A stretch of DNA of 64,000 bases from Rhodoferax sp. (lineage in GTDB: Bacteria > Pseudomonadota > Gammaproteobacteria > Burkholderiales > Burkholderiaceae_C). The stretch spans positions 248,001-312,000 of the forward strand of contig NZ_JAQTXM010000001.1 in assembly GCF_028688795.1 (NCBI RefSeq), given 5' to 3'. The notes under the pieces were generated by a model that saw only the letters and a list, made by a program, of their open reading frames with translations, ran no database searches and was not told where the DNA came from. The translations under genes and the position numbers were made by a program. The stretch's first letter is position 1. Every line of letters starts with the position of its first letter. Positions 31,078 to 40,060 of this stretch are shown in pieces.

Positions 31078-32616
31078 TCACCCCTGCGCTGCCACCCGAT
31101 CAGCCTGGCTTTGAAGCTTGTTCAACGCACTCAGGTATGCCTTGGCTGAGGCCACAACTATGTCTGGGTCTGCACCCACCCCATTGACCACACGTCCACC
31201 ATGTTGGAGCCGCACAGTAACTTCACCCTGGCTCTCAGTCGACCCACTGATCGCATTGACGGAGTAAAGCACCATTTCAGCACCACTATTGACGTGGACC
31301 TCAATGGCTTTAAGCGACGCATCCACTGGTCCATTGCCATTAGCTGTACCCGTCACCTCCTTGCCGCCAATGGTTATGACCACCGTTGCCTGGGGCATTT
31401 CACCAGTTTCGCTGTGCTGTGAAAGTGACACAAAACCATAGTGTTCATTGCTTTGCGCGACGCTTTCCTCGCTGACCAAGGCCAGAATATCCTCATCAAA
31501 AATCTCGCTCTTTCGATCCGCAAGCTCCTTGAATTTAGCAAACGCCAAGTTGACTTCTGCCTCGCTGTCCATCTGGACACCAAGTTCTTGCAGTCGCTGC
31601 TTGAACGCATTGCGCCCACTAAGTTTGCCCAACACGATTTTGTTAGCTGCCCAGCCCACATCTTCGGCGCGCATGATCTCGTAAGTGTCACGAGCCTTCA
31701 TGATGCCATCTTGATGGATACCCGATGCGTGCGCAAACGCGTTCGCGCCTACGATTGCCTTGTTCGGCTGAACCACAAAACCAGTGGTCTGACTGACCAT
31801 ACGGCTTGCGGCCAAAATTTGAGAGGCATCGACACCCACCTCCAAATCAAAATAATCGCGCCGTGTCCGTATGGCCATCACCACCTCTTCGAGGCTGCAG
31901 TTACCGGCACGCTCGCCCAACCCATTGATGGTGCATTCGATTTGACGCGCACCACCAATCATGACTCCGGCCAATGAATTGGCAACCGCCATGCCAAGGT
32001 CATTGTGGCAATGTACCGACCAAATCGCCTTGTCCGCATTCGGAACGCGCTCACGCAAACGCTTGATAAAGTTTCCATAAAGTTCTGGGATCGCGTACCC
32101 GACCGTGTCTGGCACATTGATGGTCGACGCGCCCTCGTTGATGACCGCTTCAATAACGCGGCACAAAAAGTCTTCCTCACTGCGATAAGCATCTTCTGCG
32201 CTGAATTCGACATCGGCCACGCGGTTTCGTGCAAATCGCACCGCTTGTTTGGCCTGCTCCAACACTTGCTCTGGCGTCATGCGCAGCTTCTTTTCCATAT
32301 GCACCGGAGAAGTTGCGATAAAAGTATGAATGCGCGCCCGATTTGCATTTTTGAGGGCGTCAGCGGCCAGCGTGATGTCACGGTCATTCGCACGCGACAA
32401 CGAGCAGACAGTGGCATCCTTGATGGCAGTGGCAATGGCCTTGATCGCCTCAAAGTCACCATTGGAACTGGCGGCAAAACCTGCCTCGATCACGTCAACT
32501 TTCAGTCGCTCCAATTGACGTGCAATGCGCAACTTCTCATCGCGTGTCATGGATGCGCCTGGCGACTGCTCGCCGTCACGCAATGTGGTGTCAAAAATCA
32601 CTAATTTATCGGACAT
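31078..32616 (-). CDS. leuA: 2-isopropylmalate synthase
   Basis: This 512-residue enzyme makes the first committed step of leucine synthesis (acetyl-CoA plus 3-methyl-2-oxobutanoate). '[17 protein letters not shown]' is the HMGL-like start with the metal-binding Asp, '[16 protein letters not shown]' holds metal histidines, and the final ~130 residues form the LeuA regulatory domain for leucine feedback. GGAG lies 7 bases before the ATG. Expression is probably attenuated by the leader just upstream. Confidence 0.97.
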   Translation of the reverse strand: MSDKLVIFDTTLRDGEQSPGASMTRDEKLRIARQLERLKVDVIEAGFAASSNGDFEAIKAIATAIKDATVCSLSRANDRDITLAADALKNANRARIHTFIATSPVHMEKKLRMTPEQVLEQAKQAVRFARNRVADVEFSAEDAYRSEEDFLCRVIEAVINEGASTINVPDTVGYAIPELYGNFIKRLRERVPNADKAIWSVHCHNDLGMAVANSLAGVMIGGARQIECTINGLGERAGNCSLEEVVMAIRTRRDYFDLEVGVDASQILAASRMVSQTTGFVVQPNKAIVGANAFAHASGIHQDGIMKARDTYEIMRAEDVGWAANKIVLGKLSGRNAFKQRLQELGVQMDSEAEVNLAFAKFKELADRKSEIFDEDILALVSEESVAQSNEHYGFVSLSQHSETGEMPQATVVITIGGKEVTGTANGNGPVDASLKAIEVHVNSGAEMVLYSVNAISGSTESQGEVTVRLQHGGRVVNGVGADPDIVVASAKAYLSALNKLQSQADRVAAQG

Positions 32617-32667
32617 CTCATGTCTCCAAGGTTTCTTGCGAATGCAATAAGGTGGGTTTCAGGCAAC

Positions 32668-32700
32668 AAAAAAGCCCGTAGCGGCTGCATACGGGCTTTT
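32668..32700 (-). terminator. Attenuator terminator in the leuA leader
   Basis: On the minus strand AAAAGCCCGTA and TACGGGCTTTT form an 11-bp stem followed by T6. It begins 20 bases after the leader peptide stop and 51 bases before leuA. CGGGC within the leader codons (32732-32736) is complementary to GCCCG of the terminator's first arm, allowing a competing antiterminator. Confidence 0.8.
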
Positions 32701-32720
32701 GGGGTTGATGCGATCACACG

Positions 32721-32774
32721 CTAACCACTCCGCCCGACAGACGATAGTTTTAGTGCTAGTGAAATTTGATGCAT
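32721..32774 (-). CDS. leuL: Leucine leader peptide, transcription attenuator
   Basis: This 17-codon frame, MHQISLALKLSSVGRSG, is too short for the ORF track. All three leucines are CTA, a codon that is rare in GC-rich betaproteobacteria, and they sit in S-L-A-L-K-L. It ends just before a strong terminator and leuA. This is the design of a leucine attenuator: slow decoding of CTA at low charged tRNA-Leu would favour readthrough. No Shine-Dalgarno sequence is visible, and an extended -10 box lies 6 bases before the ATG, so the peptide may be translated from a leaderless transcript. Function is inferred from architecture. Confidence 0.75.
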   Translation of the reverse strand: MHQISLALKLSSVGRSG

Positions 32775-32780
32775 AAAATT

Positions 32781-32789
32781 AATATAACA
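32781..32789 (-). promoter_or_regulatory. Extended -10 promoter for leuL-leuA
   Basis: On the minus strand TGTTATATT gives an extended -10 element (TGn plus TATATT). No good -35 is visible at 16-18 bases. The transcription start is predicted at or next to the A of the leuL ATG. Confidence 0.5.
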
Positions 32790-32838
32790 CAAGTTCAGAG
32801 AGCCGCGAAACTTTGGAGCAAGTGGCTTGCCCCTCCAC

Positions 32839-33654
32839 TCATTTGTGCAGGCCCCGCTCTTCAGGCTCATCAGTAGACGTGCTGATCACACTCGTTGGAA
32901 TACCTTTGGCCTTGCGCCAGAAATAAATTGCATAGCCACTTAAACCGTAAAGTACAAAAATGCAAAACATGACAATAGGCGGATCAATATTAACCACGGC
33001 AATACCTAGAGCGATCAACACAATCGCTGCAAATGGCACACTCTTTTTCATCTGGATGTCTTTGAAGCTGTAAAACGGCACATTCGTCACCATCGTCAAG
33101 CCTGCGTACAAAGCAATCGCAAACATTGGCCAAGCCCACTGCTTGCCTTCAAAACCCAGATCTGTCATGACCCAAATAAAGCCCGCCACCAACGCGGCTG
33201 CAGCAGGAGATGGAAGGCCTTGGAAATAGCGCTTGTCAACCACCGCGGTATTGACATTGAAGCGCGCCAGTCGCAATGCAGCACAGGCGCAGTAGACAAA
33301 GGCTGCAATCCAGCCCCAGCGCCCTAACCCCTTGAGTGCCCATACGTAAGCAATCAGCGCGGGTGCAGCACCAAACGACACCATGTCAGATAATGAATCC
33401 ATCTGCTCGCCAAAGGCGCTTTGGGTATTGGTCATCCGAGCCACCCGCCCGTCCAGACTGTCGAGAATCATGGCACAAAACACGCCCACGGCCGCAAGAT
33501 CAAAGCGGCCATTGATGGCCATCACAACGGCGTAAAACCCCCCAAATAGTGCTGCAAGCGTGAACAAATTTGGCAATATATAAATGCCTTTGCGGCGCTT
33601 TTTCAGCAGCACACCTTCACCATGATCAACGTTATGTGGGTTCACATCTTCCAT
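32839..33654 (-). CDS. pssA: CDP-diacylglycerol--serine O-phosphatidyltransferase
   Basis: This 271-residue integral membrane enzyme has about seven hydrophobic segments. The CDP-alcohol phosphotransferase motif is intact: 'DSLDGRVARMTNTQSAFG', followed by 'EQMDSLSD'. It makes phosphatidylserine, precursor of phosphatidylethanolamine. Its place between ilvC and leuA is a familiar betaproteobacterial order, but the leuL promoter and the terminator after ilvC suggest it is partly separately transcribed. Confidence 0.95.
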   Translation of the reverse strand: MEDVNPHNVDHGEGVLLKKRRKGIYILPNLFTLAALFGGFYAVVMAINGRFDLAAVGVFCAMILDSLDGRVARMTNTQSAFGEQMDSLSDMVSFGAAPALIAYVWALKGLGRWGWIAAFVYCACAALRLARFNVNTAVVDKRYFQGLPSPAAAALVAGFIWVMTDLGFEGKQWAWPMFAIALYAGLTMVTNVPFYSFKDIQMKKSVPFAAIVLIALGIAVVNIDPPIVMFCIFVLYGLSGYAIYFWRKAKGIPTSVISTSTDEPEERGLHK

Positions 33655-33684
33655 TCGTTACGCCTAAGCAAGTTTTCCATAATA

Positions 33685-33710
33685 GCAAAGGCCACCGAAG
33701 TGGCCTTTGC
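33685..33710 (-). terminator. Hairpin terminator after ilvC
   Basis: GCAAAGGCCAC and GTGGCCTTTGC form a perfect 11-bp stem around a 4-base loop, 18 bases after the ilvC stop. The following T-tract is weak on the minus strand. Confidence 0.65.
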
Positions 33711-33728
33711 AAAACAAACGCAAGGCAA

Positions 33729-34745
<1,017 letters not shown>

Positions 34746-34809
34746 CTATCTCTCCGTTGTAAAAAATAAATAACTTTTGGGGGAAATGTTTAGCTATATC
34801 CCCGACCGA

Positions 34810-35307
34810 CTAGACGCGCAAAATTCGTTCACCACGACCAATGCCACTGGAGCCGGTACGCACGGTCTCCAGGATTGCACCGCGCTCAATCGCATCCAAA
34901 AACGCGTCATTTTTGGACTGGTCTCCCGTCAACTCAATGGTGTAGCTCTTCTCGGTCACATCAATAATGCGACCCCTGAAGATATCCGCCATCCGCTTCA
35001 TCTCTTCGCGCTCTTTGCCCACCGCTCGCACCTTGACCATCATGAGCTCGCGCTCAGTGTAAGAACCCTCGGTCAGATCAACCACTTTGACCACCTCGAT
35101 CAAGCGATTCAAATGCTTGGTGATTTGCTCAATCACCTCGTCAGAACCATGTGTCTGAATGGTCATTCGCGACAGACTGGGATCTTCAGTGGGCGCCACC
35201 GTGAGCGACTCAATGTTGTAGCCCCGTGCTGAGAACAAACCCACCACACGCGACAACGCACCGGCCTCATTTTCAAGCAAAACTGCAATGATATGTTTCA
35301 TGTTCAA
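34810..35307 (-). CDS. ilvH: Acetolactate synthase small (regulatory) subunit
   Basis: This 165-residue protein has an N-terminal ACT domain ('HIIAVLLENEAGALSRVVGLFSARGYNIESLTV') that binds valine for feedback inhibition and a C-terminal ferredoxin-like domain ('FRGRIIDVTEKSYTIELTG'). Its start overlaps the ilvB stop by 4 bases, which favours stoichiometric production with the catalytic subunit. Confidence 0.97.
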   Translation of the reverse strand: MNMKHIIAVLLENEAGALSRVVGLFSARGYNIESLTVAPTEDPSLSRMTIQTHGSDEVIEQITKHLNRLIEVVKVVDLTEGSYTERELMMVKVRAVGKEREEMKRMADIFRGRIIDVTEKSYTIELTGDQSKNDAFLDAIERGAILETVRTGSSGIGRGERILRV

Positions 35308-37115
35308 AGATCCTCCGAGCTCAACAACATCTCAGTGATGCCCTTGCCAGCCTGCACCATCGGGAATACGTTTTCAGTCGGATCCGTGCGGAAGTCCATG
35401 AACACCGTGCGATCCTTGAGCTTGCGGGCTTCCCGCAAGGCGGGCTCTACATCTTGGGCGCGCTCAATCAGCATACCCACGTGTCCATACGCCTCTGCAA
35501 GCTTCACAAAGTTTGGCAACGCATCCATGTAACTGTGGCTGTAACGGCCTTCGTATTCCACCTCTTGCCACTGACGAACCATGCCAAGGTAGCGGTTGTT
35601 CAGCGCCATGATCTTGATCGGTGTGTTGTATTGCAGACAGGTTGACAGCTCTTGAATGCACATTTGCACTGAGCCTTCGCCGGTGATGCAAAAAACTTCG
35701 CTCTCCGGTTTGGCTAATTTGATGCCCATGGCGTACGGGATGCCAACGCCCATGGTGCCCAATCCACCGGAGTTGATCCAACGCCTGGGTTCATCAAAGC
35801 GGTAGTACTGAGCTGCCCACATTTGATGCTGACCGACATCTGACGTGATGTAAGTGTCGGCATCCTTGGTCATGTTCCAAAGCGTCTCCACCACATACTG
35901 CGGCTTGATGATGTCATTTTTGCCGTGGTCATATTTCAGGCAATCGCGCTTGCGCCAGCCTTCAATGGTGTCCCACCATGCGCCCAGTGCATTGGCATCA
36001 GGCTTGACGGCACTTTCCTTGATCATGGCGATCAACTCTGTCAACACGTCTTTCACGTCACCAACGATTGGGATGTCCACCCTGACACGCTTGGAAATGC
36101 TTGATGGATCAATGTCAATGTGAATAATCTTGCGTTCGTTTTGCGCAAAGTGCTTGGGGTTGCCAATCACCCGATCGTCAAAGCGCGCACCAACTGCCAA
36201 CAGCACATCGCAGTTTTGCATGGCGTTGTTGGCCTCTACAGTGCCGTGCATACCCAACATACCCAAATACTTTCGGTCGCTGGCAGGATACGCACCCAAG
36301 CCCATCAGGGTATGGGTAACGGGGTAACCCAACATGTCGACCAACTGACGCAGTTCATTGGAGGCATTGCTGAGCAACACACCACCACCGGTATAAATGT
36401 AGGGTCGCTTGGCAGCGAGCAACAGTTGCAAAGCCTTGCGAATTTGCCCACCGTGGCCTTTGCGAACCGGGTTGTAAGACCGCATTTCAACCGTCTCTGG
36501 GTAACCGTGGTAGGCCACTTTTTTGAACGACACATCTTTTGGAATATCCACCACGACCGGACCTGGGCGGCCGCTGCGTGCAATGTGAAATGCCTTTTTC
36601 ATGGTTTCAGCCAGATCGCGGGCATCTTTCACCAAAAAATTATGCTTCACGATGGGACGCGTGATGCCGACCGTATCGCACTCCTGAAAGGCATCCATAC
36701 CAATGGCATGGGTGGGCACCTGGCCACACACAATTACCATGGGAATACTGTCCATGTAGGCCGTTGCAATACCCGTGACCGCATTGGTCACGCCGGGACC
36801 AGAGGTCACCAATGCCACACCCACGTCACCGGTTGCCCGCGCATAACCATCGGCCGCGTGCACGGCGGCCTGCTCGTGGCGCACCAAGACGTGTTGAATG
36901 GTGTCCTGCTTGAAAAAAGCGTCGTAAATGTGCAGCACTGCACCGCCGGGGTAACCCCAAACGTACTTGACACCTTCAGCCTGCAGGGCTTTGATGAGAA
37001 TCTCTGCACCTCTGAGCTCGTGCTCAGCGCCTGTTGACACAGGCCTTGTCTTGGCAGAATGCTGTGGGTTTGAAGAATTTGATACCGAAGCAGCTTCGGC
37101 TTTTGATGTTTCCAT
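35304..37115 (-). CDS. ilvB: Acetolactate synthase large (catalytic) subunit
   Basis: This 603-residue thiamine diphosphate enzyme condenses pyruvate with pyruvate or 2-oxobutyrate. 'ALQAEGVKYVWGYPGGAVLHIYD' and 'VRHEQAAVHAADGYARATG' hold the catalytic Glu. The TPP-binding segment is 'CITGEGSVQMCIQELSTC', a variant of the usual GDG. The first ~30 residues are an extra polar extension. No branched-chain leader peptide was found in the 277 bases upstream, which differs from the leuA arrangement. Confidence 0.96.
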   Translation of the reverse strand: METSKAEAASVSNSSNPQHSAKTRPVSTGAEHELRGAEILIKALQAEGVKYVWGYPGGAVLHIYDAFFKQDTIQHVLVRHEQAAVHAADGYARATGDVGVALVTSGPGVTNAVTGIATAYMDSIPMVIVCGQVPTHAIGMDAFQECDTVGITRPIVKHNFLVKDARDLAETMKKAFHIARSGRPGPVVVDIPKDVSFKKVAYHGYPETVEMRSYNPVRKGHGGQIRKALQLLLAAKRPYIYTGGGVLLSNASNELRQLVDMLGYPVTHTLMGLGAYPASDRKYLGMLGMHGTVEANNAMQNCDVLLAVGARFDDRVIGNPKHFAQNERKIIHIDIDPSSISKRVRVDIPIVGDVKDVLTELIAMIKESAVKPDANALGAWWDTIEGWRKRDCLKYDHGKNDIIKPQYVVETLWNMTKDADTYITSDVGQHQMWAAQYYRFDEPRRWINSGGLGTMGVGIPYAMGIKLAKPESEVFCITGEGSVQMCIQELSTCLQYNTPIKIMALNNRYLGMVRQWQEVEYEGRYSHSYMDALPNFVKLAEAYGHVGMLIERAQDVEPALREARKLKDRTVFMDFRTDPTENVFPMVQAGKGITEMLLSSEDL

Positions 37116-37392
37116 GATGAACCTTTGTGAATTTCTCTGACGAAAAACCTTGGGTGCTTCTTTGCAAACACTTTTGGCGTTGCATCGAAACTTAAGGCCA
37201 AAACCATGAGCGCATTGATTTATGCGCCGGACCTTGACCCGTTTGCGTTATTGAGCAGCGAAGATTATCGCACTGTCCGTGGCGACCTCGACCACCTCTG
37301 CAGTGCAATAATCCCGGCCAGTCAAAAAGAACTCTGAACCAATCCACTGTACCTGAGCCACAGTTAACACTGACTCCAAGAAAACCTCTCCA

Positions 37393-37959
37393 TTGGCTAC
37401 GCCTGCTGAACTCTCGGATTTTTTGAAAAGTGTGGAAAAGCGCGCATTCAAACGTACGACTTATCACGTTCGCAATGACGAATCTGCTTTGGACATCGTT
37501 CAAGACAGCATGATGAAGCTCGCCGAACACTATGGGCACAAGCCAGTTAACGAGCTGCCCATGCTTTTCCAGCGCATTCTGTCTAACAGCACACTGGACT
37601 GGTTCAGGCGTCAAAAAGTTAAAAATGCACTTTTTTCATCCTTCAGTGACTTCCAGTCGGAGGGGGATGAGGAAGGCTTTGACATTCTTGAGGCACTTTC
37701 GGGCATTGAGCCTGTCGCATCATTTGACAACCCTGAAACCAATCACCAGCGCGCACAGACTCTGCTCGCGATTGAAGAGGAATTATTATTGCTGCCAAAT
37801 CGTCAACGAGAAGCCTTCTTGATGCGTTATTGGGAAGATATGGACGTGGCAGAAACCGCAACCGCCATGGGGTGTTCAGAAGGCAGTGTAAAAACCCATT
37901 GTTCGCGTGCAGTTCATGCCCTGTCCAAGGCCCTCAAAACGAAAGACATCAAATTATGA
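37393..37959 (+). CDS. RNA polymerase sigma factor, ECF-like
   Basis: This 188-residue sigma-70 family protein uses a TTG start. Region 2 is 'ALDIVQDSMMKLAEHYGHKPVNELPMLFQRILSNSTLDWFRRQK', and region 4 is 'LPNRQREAFLMRYWEDMDVAETATAMGCSEGSVKTHCSRAVHAL'. It lacks regions 1 and 3, as ECF sigmas do. The next gene overlaps its stop codon and encodes a single-membrane-pass DUF3619 protein, which could be its anti-sigma partner. The start is not supported by a strong ribosome binding site. Regulon unknown. Confidence 0.88.
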   Translation: MATPAELSDFLKSVEKRAFKRTTYHVRNDESALDIVQDSMMKLAEHYGHKPVNELPMLFQRILSNSTLDWFRRQKVKNALFSSFSDFQSEGDEEGFDILEALSGIEPVASFDNPETNHQRAQTLLAIEEELLLLPNRQREAFLMRYWEDMDVAETATAMGCSEGSVKTHCSRAVHALSKALKTKDIKL

Positions 37960-38399
37960 ACAGCTTATCTCTGCGCAGTTCAGAAAATGACGACGATGCG
38001 CTTGGTGCGCGCATTACCGCTCGATTGACCGAAGCCACGGACCAATTGCCTCACGACATCAGTGAGCGCTTGAGGGCGGCGCGTGTTCAGGCAGTCGAAA
38101 AACGAAAACAAATGCTGCTGCAGAGCTCCGCAGTGCTATTTAACAATGACCGCTCTGGCACGCTCACGGCAACCCGAGCGGGTGGGCATTCAAACTGGTG
38201 GAACCGGTTGGGCGCTGCGGGTTTGCTACTGGTTTTAGCCGCCGGCATGCTGGTCATCAACGTCGTCCAGAATGACATCGGCGCCAGTGAATTGGCCGAC
38301 ATTGATACAGCCATTCTGACCGATGACCTTCCTCCAGCGGCTTACGTGGACGCAGGCTTTGTTCAATTTTTAAAAATCGGCAATCGGCAGGAACCCTAG
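37956..38399 (+). CDS. DUF3619 family membrane protein, candidate anti-sigma
   Basis: The start is the ATG at 37956, overlapping the sigma gene stop (ATGA). The track's earlier start at 37830 is a shadow. The 147-residue protein has a soluble N-terminal part (~85 residues, 'ALGARITARLTEATDQLPHDISERLRAARVQAVEKRKQM'), one membrane helix ('LGAAGLLLVLAAGMLVINVV') and a short outer tail. This topology, with coupled translation after a sigma gene, fits an anti-sigma factor. That role is inference; DUF3619 has no established function that I know of. Confidence 0.85.
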   Translation: MNSLSLRSSENDDDALGARITARLTEATDQLPHDISERLRAARVQAVEKRKQMLLQSSAVLFNNDRSGTLTATRAGGHSNWWNRLGAAGLLLVLAAGMLVINVVQNDIGASELADIDTAILTDDLPPAAYVDAGFVQFLKIGNRQEP

Positions 38400-38403
38400 T
38401 TTG

Positions 38404-39153
38404 ATGAGGCTGAAATTCCTGATCCCACGTTTTACTCATCCAGCATTAACCCCATTCCGTATTCTGGGTTGTTTGCTGGGTTCAACAGCGTTTCTGTTCG
38501 CCCCAACGCCAGGCTTTACGCAGGCGCTTATCGCACGAGCAGCACCTGTAAATGGCGCAAGTTCGCCTGATGCTGGCACCAGAGCACACACAGCTTCATC
38601 ACCGAGAAGCTTCAACTCAGCCGACTGGAACTCGCTTACCATAGCGCAGCGAAACGCCCTGACACCACTGACCTCTAGCTGGGCAAACCTAAGTGACGGG
38701 CAAAAACGGAAATGGATCACACTCAGCGCCAACTACCCCCGGATGTCTGCGGCCGAGCAAGCCAAATTGCATGAACGCATGGCGCAGTGGGCCGCGCTAA
38801 GCCCTAGGCAACGGGAATTGGCCAGACTCAATTTTGCCGAAGCAAAGCAGATCACCCCAGAGCAAAAGAATGAAAAATGGCAAGCCTACCAAGCGCTCAG
38901 CCCGGAAGAAAAACATAAATTGGCGAAATCCGCACAACCCAAACCGCCAAGAACAGCTTTGGCTGCGCAACCTGTGGCCAGCGATAAAATCAGTCGAATG
39001 CCCATGACAAAAAAGGCCGACGGCATGGTTGTGCCGACACCTGCGGCAAGCGTTTCAAAAAATACGTTGCTGGTGAAGCCTAAACCACCCACCGCACCGA
39101 CACCCCCTAAAGCCCCTGCCTCTACAGTCACCCATGGCGCTAACCCACAATAA
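38404..39153 (+). CDS. DUF3106 family secreted protein
   Basis: This 249-residue protein starts at the ATG at 38404 (the track uses a TTG one codon earlier). An N-terminal hydrophobic signal ('ILGCLLGSTAFLFAPTPGFTQA') is followed by the DUF3106 repeat-like helices ('WNSLTIAQRNALTPLTSSWANLSDGQKRKWITLSANYPRMS', 'WAALSPRQRELARLNFAEAKQ'). The last ~90 residues are Pro/Ala/Lys-rich. It is probably periplasmic. The RDD gene overlaps its 3' end by 20 bases. Function unknown; conserved with the sigma gene in Burkholderiales by my recollection. Confidence 0.85.
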   Translation: MRLKFLIPRFTHPALTPFRILGCLLGSTAFLFAPTPGFTQALIARAAPVNGASSPDAGTRAHTASSPRSFNSADWNSLTIAQRNALTPLTSSWANLSDGQKRKWITLSANYPRMSAAEQAKLHERMAQWAALSPRQRELARLNFAEAKQITPEQKNEKWQAYQALSPEEKHKLAKSAQPKPPRTALAAQPVASDKISRMPMTKKADGMVVPTPAASVSKNTLLVKPKPPTAPTPPKAPASTVTHGANPQ

Positions 39154-39655
39154 ATCAGCCTCGTTAGAGGGCTACACCACGCCGAATTTAATGCGCCGAA
39201 TGGCTTGCTGGCTCTACGAAGGCATGCTTCTGTTCGGTGTGGTGTTCATTGCCGGCTATTTGTTTGGCACCCTGAGCCAGACCAAAAACGCCATGGACAA
39301 CCGCCATGCGCTGCAAGCATTTTTGTTTGTGGTGTTTGGCATTTACTTCGTTTGGCTGTGGGCCAAAGGCCAGACGCTGGCCATGAAAACCTGGCACATT
39401 CGCGTGCTGGATCGCACGGGCCGTCCTTTGACGCAAACCCGTGCCTTGGTGCGCTACTTGTGGAGTTGGTTGTGGTTTCTGCCGCCGCTGTTGGTCTCAT
39501 GGGGCTTTGACCTCAAAGGCGGCGAGTCGCTGGTGATCTTGGTGGGCTGGGTGCTTGTATGGGCGGTGCTCAGCCGTTTTCATCCCAAGCAACAGTTCTG
39601 GCACGACGCCCTTGCAGGCACTCAACTGGTGGACACCAGTCCACCCAAGCCCTGA
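39134..39655 (+). CDS. RDD family integral membrane protein
   Basis: This 173-residue protein has three hydrophobic segments (about 28-46, 63-80, 110-150). The RDD motif region is 'MRRMACWLYEGMLLFGVV', and 'GQTLAMKTWHIRVLDRTGRPLT' is the conserved cytoplasmic loop. 'FWHDALAGTQLV' closes the domain. RDD proteins are of largely unknown function; some affect ion transport. It overlaps the DUF3106 gene and is the last of the sigma module. Confidence 0.88.
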   Translation: MALTHNKSASLEGYTTPNLMRRMACWLYEGMLLFGVVFIAGYLFGTLSQTKNAMDNRHALQAFLFVVFGIYFVWLWAKGQTLAMKTWHIRVLDRTGRPLTQTRALVRYLWSWLWFLPPLLVSWGFDLKGGESLVILVGWVLVWAVLSRFHPKQQFWHDALAGTQLVDTSPPKP

Positions 39656-39670
39656 CTCAGTCCATCAGGC

Positions 39671-40021
<351 letters not shown>

Positions 40022-40060
40022 TTAAAAATAGTCAACGACTTGTAAAGCACCGACCAAAGC

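Noticed and set aside
37116-37392. Branched-chain attenuator before ilvB
   Set aside because: No leader peptide rich in Val, Leu or Ile codons and no terminator with a T-tract was found on the minus strand.
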